Assembly (NCBI GenBank): GCA_958430865.1
Contig: CAUDNR010004411.1
Span: 8,328 to 24,413, forward strand
Length of the DNA stretch: 16,086 bases
Source of the DNA: Entrophospora sp. SA101
Lineage: Eukaryota; Glomeromycota; Glomeromycetes; Entrophosporales; Entrophosporaceae
Direction: 5' to 3'
Below the pieces are notes generated by a model. The model worked only from the letters and a program-made list of their open reading frames with translations. It ran no database searches and was not told where the DNA came from. Within the stretch, counting starts at the first letter, position 1; each line of letters begins with the position of its first letter. Shown piece after piece: positions 9,259 through 16,086 of this stretch. Made by a program: the position numbers and the translations under genes.

Positions 9259-9543
9259 TTTTTTTTTTAAAGATATTCGTGTTGCATTGATAATTTAATT
9301 GGCGATCCTTTTAGTAAAGAAATTTTTTTATATATAGAAATGGATATTTTTCCTTTTACTGGAAAATTGTACATACAGCTCTCCAAGTGTGCCCCATTGA
9401 GAACATAATACTTACTATCACTCATGAATATGCATTTAGAGAGGGTATACTTAGATAATAATAATACAACTGCGGATTTCCCAAAAAGGATCTTCAATAA
9501 GAATTTTCATCCGATAAACTTTAATTTCGAAACAATTTAGAGC

Positions 9544-9698
9544 TAGGGTTTCTATTTGAATAAGGTTTATTCGAATTATTCGTTTTATTTGAGTATTAGA
9601 GTTACATTGAAAGTTTATTCGAATAAAACTAATAATTCGAAGATTGACTTTATTACGAATAATTCGAATAAGAATTAGTATTACGAATAAAAACCCTA
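9544..9698. mobile_element. hAT-like MITE, 155 bp, with 8-bp target duplication
   Basis: The element starts TAGGGTTTCTATT and its right end, reverse complemented, starts TAGGGTTTTTATT. A perfect 17-bp inverted pair lies further in (TTATTCGAATTATTCGT at 9567-9583 and its complement at 9655-9671). The flanks are TTTAGAGC (9536-9543) and TTTAGATC (9699-9706), matching at 7 of 8 positions. An 8-bp target duplication and a TAGGG/CAGGG-type terminus are characteristic of the hAT superfamily. There is no coding capacity. It sits upstream of the mL40 gene and could affect its promoter, which is inference. Confidence 0.75.
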
Positions 9699-10282
9699 TT
9701 TAGATCATAGAAAGCATACGTTGCTTCATCTAGTTGTAACGAATCTTTCATTAGGAATTATTATTATCAAAAGAAGAACAACTCCAAACCTCAAGAATCG
9801 CTGTAGTAAGATCAAGGGCCATTCTCACATCATTGTTTAAAAGCTTGATGGTGACAATTTGTCAGATGTTCGCATTCTTTAAAGGACTAGATCAACCGGC
9901 TGGAAAAAATAATATCAACTAATATACCAAAGGGTTGCCACCCAACGATTATAAAATTTACATTAGCCTGTCATAATGCCAGCTGCATAATGTGTTGTTC
10001 CTCAAGATGATTAAAATAAAATGTGAAACTTGCACGCGTTTATCAGATTAAATAATTCGTTTATTGCATAATTATCAAAATAATACTCAAAAATAAAACC
10101 TCCTGTTATTTTTATATTATTTTCAATACTTTCATGATCCAGTAAAAACAATACAAATAAGTAAACCGTCCAATAATAAATCATTGAAACCATTTTGATG
10201 ATGTCTCCTAAATGAAAACAGAAAAAGTCAATTATTTACCCATGTCCTATGAACACCAATAACTTTAGTTATTTGTAATTGA

Positions 10283-10350
10283 GCACATTAATTGTGTGTA
10301 AGAATAATCCTGGATATCCTAACCAGGATTAGGGACAAATTGCATTGTGC
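10283..10350. repeat. Hairpin-forming inverted repeat, 68 bp
   Basis: A perfect 9-bp pair, TAATCCTGG (10305-10313) and CCAGGATTA (10323-10331), forms the top of the stem. The outer arms, GCACATTAATTGTG and, as reverse complement of the right arm, GCACAATGCAATTTG, extend it with gaps. No target duplication or family assigned; it may be a small foldback element. Confidence 0.5.
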
Positions 10351-10374
10351 AAAAGTGGATCGATCATCTTAACC

Positions 10375-10412
10375 GATTTGACATTGCAATTAAAATTTAA
10401 TTAAATCAAATC
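10375..10412. repeat. Short hairpin, GATTTGA/TCAAATC
   Basis: Seven-base arms GATTTGA (10375-10381) and TCAAATC (10406-10412) enclose a second inverted pair around AATTAAAATTTAATT. It follows the 10283-10350 hairpin closely, so both may belong to one decayed element. Confidence 0.4.
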
Positions 10413-12385
10413 TGTTTAGAAACTGATGTTATTGGAATCTTATTGTTAAGGAAATCGTATTTCGCTTAAAAAGATATCGTCGTTCTCCAGATTTAAACTT
10501 CTTATGTTAATAGATCATATGGTTAAAAGTCATTTTTTAATTATTGTGAGTAACAACAGTGAACCTATGAATTACAGAGCTCAGACAAAAATCATCAGCT
10601 ATGTGAGCATTTTTAAAGTTGCTGATGATATGCGAGCTTTTCAGTAGAAACGCGTGAAGCTCTGAAAGTGATGTTTTGAAAAAAAGAACTGCATTTTTCT
10701 ACACTCATATGGCAAAGTATAAATATTGTAGATTCTTGTATTGAACTTTATTCCCACCAAAATCCTTCTTCTAATATACATTTTTTGTAATTAACAGTTT
10801 CAATAAAGCAAGTAATTCCTATTTATTTTCATAAAATAAAATCCAATCCGTCCTGTCTGTTCGTAGTAGTAGGTAAATCAGTTATGATTTTAATGTCATA
10901 TCGAACCAATCAATATATAATGGCTATTTTTTCAATTTAAATGTTGCTAATTGATAGTTTGACTTAAACGCAAGGTAATTTTTCAAAACACAAGGAGAAA
11001 GATAAAAGTCCATTTGAGAACGAATAGTCAGGATAAGCATTTCAGACACTCTTGACATATCATTCTGTCTTACATGTTAAACACTGAAGCTTACAAAACA
11101 AAATGTATATTATTTTCTGAACTCCCACAGCTCTGGTAAAATGCTCCCAATCATGTATCCAGCACTGTGTGTGTATTGCAGTTTGGCCAACCATATGTCA
11201 AATTTTTTCTTTGATTATTATTAAAAAACATTATGGCATATCTCTTTTCATTTGAATATAATTAGCTTTTGCGTAATAAAGTTTCTACCACAAACAAATA
11301 GGTGAATTGCGATGAATTCCAACGAATAAGTGACGGGTAACATTTAGGTAATCAACCGATTTTATTGGTGAGTTATGAAGACAACTATCTTTGCAAAGGC
11401 TTATTTGCTTATTTGGTCCCTCTGAACTGTTTTTATCTCTGCATTTGTGGATTCATAGTAAATTATTAAAAAGCGCAAAATCCTTCCATGGTAATATGTG
11501 TAAAGATAAAGAAGACTTTGATTCATGAAGTATCAATCAATAGATTATCAAACGCTTTTTTTTTAAAATTTTGAGTTTAATTAATTATTCACAGACAATT
11601 AGATTAATTTAAAATTAAAACCAATTGACTATTTATTGTAATTGTAATTTGGTATTTGACCAACATAATCAATAATAATAAGTATAGTCTATTACCAATT
11701 AATTGACTGCTAATTGGTTAAAAACAAAAAAAAAATATCTTATTACAAACTGGTTTACTATATAAATTATTATATAGATTTCACATGTATTATTAACACA
11801 TAATTATCTTTTGTAAAACTATTGATAATTCAAGTTTAACCGATTGTAACAAAACATCGAGTTTAAAATCTATTCTACTTTCAAATATTGAGGCCGTGGA
11901 TATTAATATAGCAATATATTTTGAGCCGTTTCTGTTGAATTAATGGAAGGAACTGGTATTAGTATTAGTGGTTATTCATTTGGCAGAGGGAACTGGTTAA
12001 ATTGGTAGATCAACAACTAACTCATATTTTTAGATGAATCTATTTTATTAAAACATATCAATGGATATTAATGGATTCGAAAATAAGTTGATATTTGTTA
12101 TGTGCTCTTTAAGAGTAGTTTGTTCTATCTAAATGACACTGTTGGTATTAAATATATATATATATAATTTATTTTATCAATACATAATATAATAATATAC
12201 ATGTGTATGTGTGTTAGTTAATATTAATATACAGAATTAAAAATTTTCTATTTAATCTATCAATACCGTTCACCATCTTTTGTGATTTTCTTTTACACAA
12301 AATTACCATTATTAATTAATTACCAAATACCCCTGTAGTAATACAATAATACATTATTGCCTATGATAATACCCTGCATTTTATA

Positions 12386-14249
12386 TTATTTACTAAAGCA
12401 ACTTCTAGATGACATAATAGTCTCTACCCATCTCAAATCTTCATATCCATCAGTCATTTTATAATCAGCTTCCTTGTAACTTAACCCATCTTCTTTCATG
12501 ATCAATCTAATGATAGTTTCAGGTATTAACACATCATTTACAAATCGAAGTTGCAAATTAGATGAATAATTAAAAAATGGGCGTTTCAATTTATCATATA
12601 ATAATGAGGATGATGACGAGGATAAGGATGGTGATGGTGATAATGGTAATGGTGGTAGTGGTGGTGGTGATGAAGGTGAAGGTGAAGGTGAAGGTGAGGA
12701 AGAGGAAGAGGCAGCAGCAGCAGCAGCAGTTGGTTGGGCCAATGATGGTGATGACGTTTCTGATTGTTGGCGTGAATGCTTGTTTGGGGTAACATCATGT
12801 AATAATGAAGGTAAGTGTTTGCGCTTACGTGGAGTGGAAACAGAGGTTGTGAGCTGTTGAGACGGTGATGATTCTGGTTGTGGGTTTAAAATTTTGCGTG
12901 AGGTAACATCGGTTAAGTTGTTGTGTTTATGTGGAGTTGAGACAGGAGTTGAGAGTTGTTGTGATGAAAGTGATAGTTCTTGTTGATTATTTTGCTGTTG
13001 ATTATCTTGTTCTTCTTCTTGTTCTTCTTCTTCTTCTCGATATTGTTTATTTTCCAATTTCATAATAGACATGATCAATTCCGAAGGTTTAACGATATTA
13101 TCTTTCTTATCGATAGCTTTTGCAACATCAGGCACATACATATGTCTTAAAACTTTTGCTATCAAACCAAATTCACTTTGGTTGAATGGTCCTTGTGAAA
13201 CACGAGAAGCTAATAACTGACGCTTTTTCTTTCCCTTAACAAAATAATCATATCTCCATGCCAATTTATCATTGCCTAATAGAACATCAGACAATGTTGG
13301 TTCGAGATCTAGAATTGTAGCAATTAATTCCGGATCTTCATAATCAGGGTCTTCTTTTTCCATTACAATTTCACCCAACTTTTTAATAAAGATAAAAATA
13401 TATATAAATATATATTAACATGAAAATATAAAAATCTTCAATTATAAAATTACATTGCAAGTCACAAATCCTTTTTCATAAATTGTGTAAAATTTATTTC
13501 TACCAAGTGTTGTCTTGGATCCATCACAAAAGAGGACATGGTACTTTCCAGGCTATTTAATATAACAATTAATATTATAGAATTTTAAATTATTCAAATA
13601 AACGCCATCAACAATTAAATAAATAAATAAAATAATAACAAGTAATTACTAATAAATAAAATAAATGTCTTACCTTCTGATAACCAATGATTTTTGCTGG
13701 ATAGTATTTTCTTAAAGAGTAGGCTAACACTAATTCACCTGGAATGCTTAATGTCTCATCTTTCAAAACATCATAATCTGGTAATTCAGGTTCGGATTGT
13801 TCCTGTTCTTGTTGTTGGTCTAATAGTTCAACAATGTTATTCTTTTTTTCACATTCCTTTTTTGGAGGAATAGCTCTATTCAATAATTCCTCCACGCTTG
13901 GAAATTCTTCATCATCATCAAGACTAGCTAATTCATCAAGAGATGATTTATTAACATCCTTATCATTAATAACATATTGTTGTTGTTCTGGTGGTTTAAC
14001 TTTGATATTTTTTTTTTCAAGCTTTTTCCTTTCTTTTTTTGACATATTCCATAATTCTCCCACGCTCGGAACTTCTTCGACAAAACTGAGGGACGGGCTA
14101 TTATTGTTGTTCTGATTATTATCTTTAGAAGTTGGAATAATTTTTAATTGTTCTTTTCTTGATAAACGTTGTTGTTTTTGTTGTTTGTTATTTTTAATTT
14201 TGTTTTGTGGTTTTATTGGTGTTGGTGTTGGTGTCGGTGGTGAATCCAT
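12386..14249 (-). CDS. Tudor/PWWP-like chromatin-associated protein, three exons
   Basis: Exons are 14249-13674, 13552-13454 and 13378-12386, giving 555 aa. Introns are 121 and 75 bp (GTAAGA...TAG and GTAATT...AAG), both phase 0. The ATG at 14249 has a good context (A at -3, G at +4); an in-frame ATG at 14303 would add 18 mostly Ile/Lys residues and is less likely. Residues 171-225 look like a Tudor-type barrel: GELVLAYSLRKYYPAKIIGY, then KYHVLFCDGSK, then KFYTIYEKGFV, interrupted by the first intron. Residues 235-315 are a conserved-looking, mostly helical region, and the C-terminus (503-550; VLIPETIIRLIM, SYKEADYKM) recalls the region after the PWWP domain in MUM1/PWWP3 proteins, though only from memory. 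The remainder is disordered: Q/N/K-rich N-terminus, an E/Q run (340-349), tandem repeats (364-437), Ala and Ser/Pro tracts (443-483). Basic clusters KGKKKR and PRKRKH could be nuclear signals. Probably a nuclear histone-mark or methyl-lysine reader; the partner is unknown. Confidence 0.75.
12620..12735. repeat. Low-complexity GGT/GGTGAA/GCA repeats inside the Tudor-like gene
   Basis: A chain of repeats on the plus strand (GGTGAT, GGT, GAAGGT, GAGGAA and GCA units) is read on the minus strand as Ser, Pro-Ser, Pro and Ala tracts at residues 443-483. It explains the long open frames on both strands here. Confidence 0.75.
12743..12964 (-). repeat. Two-copy tandem repeat in the coding sequence (about 37 codons)
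   Basis: Residues 364-397 and 398-437 share the order SQQL..TPVSTPHK / SQQL..TSVSTPRK, then DVTSRK / DVTPNK, then a Q-rich SSPS ending. The copies differ by substitutions and a few inserted residues. Each copy carries at least one S/T-P-x-K/R site. Confidence 0.6.
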
Positions 14250-14830
14250 TATCCTTGTGAAAATTATGTGCTTAAATTTTCTTTGAATAATAATAATAAT
14301 CAAAAAACAAATTTACTTTTATTATTCAGTGCCATAGTATATTTATTTATCTAGTTATTATTATTATTATAAATTATTTATAGTAATATCTTGTTGAATG
14401 GAAAAAAAGTTTGGATTCTTGTGGCACATCTAGCCAGTGTGTATTTCATTGGAAGATTTGGAAGTTGGTCTTCCAAATGCGCTCTCAATAACTAATACAT
14501 TCCAGCCAATAAGGAGGATCATAATTTTTTTATTTATTTTTTTTTTTCTACACTTGGTGTTGCACAAAGATTTGGTTTTTTTTTGTTGACGTGATTTTTT
14601 TTTTGGGAGGGAGGGACAGACGCGAATTAGGGTTTTTTTCCTTGGAAAACAATTTATTTTTTGACAGAGTCCAAGATGACAAAACGCGAATCTCCTAAAG
14701 AAGGCATGTTAATAACTAACTAGAGGTACTATTTTTTATTTGTATTGATATATATATATTTAGTTTATAAATATTTTAATTGAAATCAAAATGCGGAGCA
14801 GATCTTGCTAGGTATAAGAATCTCATCAAA
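14250..14830. other. Upstream region of the Tudor-like gene; possible divergent promoter
   Basis: Contains poly-T runs, CCAAT-type motifs (CCAATAAGG near 14504, ATTGG near 14448) and a perfect inverted pair, TTGGAAG (14458-14464) and CTTCCAA (14470-14476), about 210-230 bp upstream of the start codon. No coding segment recognised. It could drive the Tudor-like gene leftward and the small ORF at 14831 rightward, which is inference. Confidence 0.4.
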
Positions 14831-14953
14831 ATGATTGGTATTTTGCTTTTCATAATCATTATTAATAATATTATTATAATATTACAATCACAAGATGTAA
14901 AGGCGGCACGACTGACTGTTACAGAAGAGACAATTCAAATATGCAATGTTTGA
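14831..14953 (+). CDS. Possible small secreted-protein ORF or first exon (40 aa)
   Basis: An ATG in the context CATCAAAATGA opens a 40-codon frame. Residues 2-18 are strongly hydrophobic (Ile/Leu-rich), followed by LQSQDVKAA, which could be a signal-peptide cleavage region, and then RLTVTEETIQICNV and a TGA. That resembles a signal peptide plus a short mature part. Alternatively a donor-like GTAAAG after CAAGAT (about 14897) and an acceptor TTTTATAG ending at 14970 might splice it onward, but the next frame is short. The hydrophobic run is made of ATT/ATA codons that AT-rich noncoding DNA can produce by chance. No family recognised; expression evidence would be needed to accept it. Confidence 0.25.
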   Translation: MIGILLFIIIINNIIIILQSQDVKAARLTVTEETIQICNV

Positions 14954-15064
14954 TTATTGTAAATTTTATAGATGTTGAAGCATGCATGCTATTTTTAGTC
15001 GTTCTCGCATATTCCTTGTGTACATAAGGCTAAACTGACCAAGATTTCCATGATGATATGATGA

Positions 15065-15355
15065 TGGTTAAATTCCAGGGGGCTGCATGGCCCTGGAGTT
15101 ATCAAGACTGCATCAATTGTCAATGATGTTTCCACTAATCTTCCCAGACCAGAGAAGGCTGCTGACACACTAGCTGAAAAGTTGCCTGCAATGATCCTAC
15201 TCTAGGGTAAGGCTGGCATTGTGTCCAAGTTGCAACTCTGGAGGAATATTAAGAGAAATTGCAGCTTGTTCAAGCATGGGAGGTCACAATTCAGAGCAGG
15301 GTCAGTGGCCCTGAAATTGCATTTGGACTCTGATTTTAAGAGGAACAATTTATAA
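15065..15355 (+). pseudogene. Decayed coding-like segment with internal TAG, unknown family (part 1)
   Basis: On the plus strand a single frame runs 46 codons to a TAG (15203-15205), then 49 more to a TAA at 15353-15355. The reading is balanced in composition and unlike random AT-rich translation: HGPGVIKTASIVNDVS, NLPRPEKAADTLAEKL, then after the TAG KAGIVSKLQLWRNIKRN and KLHLDSDFKRNN. The TAG fits a CAG changed by C-to-T mutation. There is no start codon at the beginning of the frame. Surrounding DNA is CpG-poor. I do not recognise the family; a transposon-derived gene is possible. A spliced gene using the TAG as acceptor was considered but no matching donor was found. Confidence 0.4.
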
Positions 15356-15550
15356 TTTTGGATATGTATAGATTAAAATTATTGCATGATTATATACATC
15401 TTTGTCAGCAATAAGGCCAACAAGAAAAAAGTCATAAAATGGTTTTGATTTTGGTATGTTTTGTTTAAATTAAACATTCCCATAAATACTGTTTTTTTTA
15501 ATTTTTGTTTGATCAACTGAACTTGTTATTAAATGGGGTAGGGTTGTTAA

Positions 15551-15865
15551 CTCAGGACTCAAAACTCTGAATTCAGGGAAAATCCAAAACAACAACCCAG
15601 GTTGCAATCTCCTGAGTTGCAGAATTTTGTACCAATTGCAGACACCAACTTTGTTCTACGGGTTGGGATGTTGCAAAACAATCATCACATGAATTTCAAC
15701 TCTCATCAGCAATCAATGCCCATATGGTAACAACCAACCTGGTCTGAGAGGGAGATAGGGAATGTTTTGTCCAAAGCCTTCCAGCATGTGATGGACTTTA
15801 CCCATAGGAAAAATCCCATGGTTATAGAGGGTATTTGCATGTTTGTGATAGGAAATTTTAATTAA
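15551..15865 (+). pseudogene. Decayed coding-like segment with internal TAA, unknown family (part 2)
   Basis: In the same forward frame as the 15065-15355 segment, an open run from 15551 reads NPKQQPRLQSPELQNFVPIA, then VLRVGMLQNNHHMNF, ends MPIW at a TAA (15725-15727), and continues QPTWSEREIGNVLSKAFQHV, MDFTHRKNPMVIEGICMFVI and a terminal TAA about 15863-15865. The internal TAA fits a CAA changed by C-to-T mutation. Together with part 1 it suggests one former gene with an AT-rich intron or insertion between (15356-15550). No motif that names a family was seen. It may be transposon-derived, or a host gene in decay. Confidence 0.4.
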
Positions 15866-16086
15866 ATCTGACACCTGACATCAACATCATATTTATTATT
15901 CATAAAGATCCATAATTGAAATAATTTATTTTGCGAATCCCAGAGATCTGAGTAGACTCACATTATTAAAAGTTTCATTTTTGCATAGCCTTGGTATTAT
16001 TACTACTTGGTTTGTTATGTTAATGATGATATCAAATGTATTGAATAATAATCATGACTATCATGAATATTTGATGGATGGAGGCA
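15866..16086. other. AT-rich right edge, nothing recognised
   Basis: Short AT-rich sequence with stops in all frames. The window ends here, so any feature continuing to the right cannot be judged. Confidence 0.5.

Larger units (their letters stand above)
9707..12385. other. Long gene-free spacer between mL40 and the Tudor-like gene
   Basis: About 2.7 kb with no protein-like frame on either strand. It holds hairpins at 10283-10350 and 10375-10412, a broken inverted repeat at about 10572-10670 (CAGAGCT/AGCTCTG and ATCATCAGC/GCTGATGAT), an AACCAATT/AATTGGTT pair near 11620-11730, and TA and TG microsatellites near 12153-12215. These look like remains of small DNA transposons. Confidence 0.55.

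Noticed and set aside
9267..9497. 76-aa minus-strand open frame just upstream of the mL40 start
   Set aside because: It ends only 8 bp before the mL40 ATG, lies in its likely 5' untranslated region and resembles no family. An upstream ORF is possible, but nothing supports it.
10011..10193. 60-aa minus-strand open frame
   Set aside because: Short, rich in Ile/Phe/Tyr as expected of AT-rich noncoding DNA, with no recognisable motif.
10440..10517. Plus-strand reading SPDLNFL, resembling the SPDLNPIE motif of Tc1 transposases
   Set aside because: The preceding residues do not fit a DDE domain and the frame stops at once; likely coincidence.

Overview
The window is very AT-rich eukaryotic DNA, most likely from an early-diverging fungus. 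Three things point there: short spliceosomal introns with GTAAG/GTAAT donors and YAG or AAG acceptors, a mitochondrial ribosomal protein whose conserved core looks fungal, and gene-poor spacers full of decayed DNA transposons. The overall look resembles arbuscular mycorrhizal fungi (Glomeromycotina), but that is an inference from composition and gene style, not a proven placement. I see no bacterial-style operons, rRNA, tRNA or CRISPR.

Three protein-coding genes can be supported, all on the minus strand. (1) 2130-3282: a four-exon PRL-type (PTP4A) protein tyrosine phosphatase of 182 aa with an intact HCX5R active site and a C-terminal CaaX box; its exons were joined by splice signals and phase. 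(2) 8473-9258: single-exon mitochondrial large-subunit protein mL40 (yeast Mrpl28 family), 261 aa, with an acidic tail encoded by a trinucleotide repeat. (3) 12386-14249: a three-exon gene for a 555-aa Tudor/PWWP-like, probably chromatin-associated protein with internal duplications and three CDK-type sites. The three genes do not form a pathway; they are separate housekeeping or regulatory genes in repeat-rich DNA.

The spacers hold a Tc1/mariner-type element with 25-bp inverted ends and TA target duplication (5820-6468), a decayed pogo/Tigger-like remnant with a transposase C-terminal fragment (4415-5285), a 155-bp hAT-like MITE with a near-perfect 8-bp target duplication (9544-9698), and several hairpin-forming sequences (7690-7795, 10283-10350, 10375-10412). 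Next to the pogo remnant lies a Q/N-rich open reading segment without a usable start (4078-4365).

The right end (about 15010-15930) differs from the rest: it is richer in G+C yet has a single CpG, and it carries coding-like frames interrupted by TAG and TAA codons. This looks like a decayed, formerly methylated coding sequence of unknown family. A possible short secreted-protein ORF (14831-14953) lies just before it. No complete new multi-gene system is visible; the most unusual items are the decayed CpG-poor coding block, the acidic tail on mL40, and the repeat-built Tudor-like protein.
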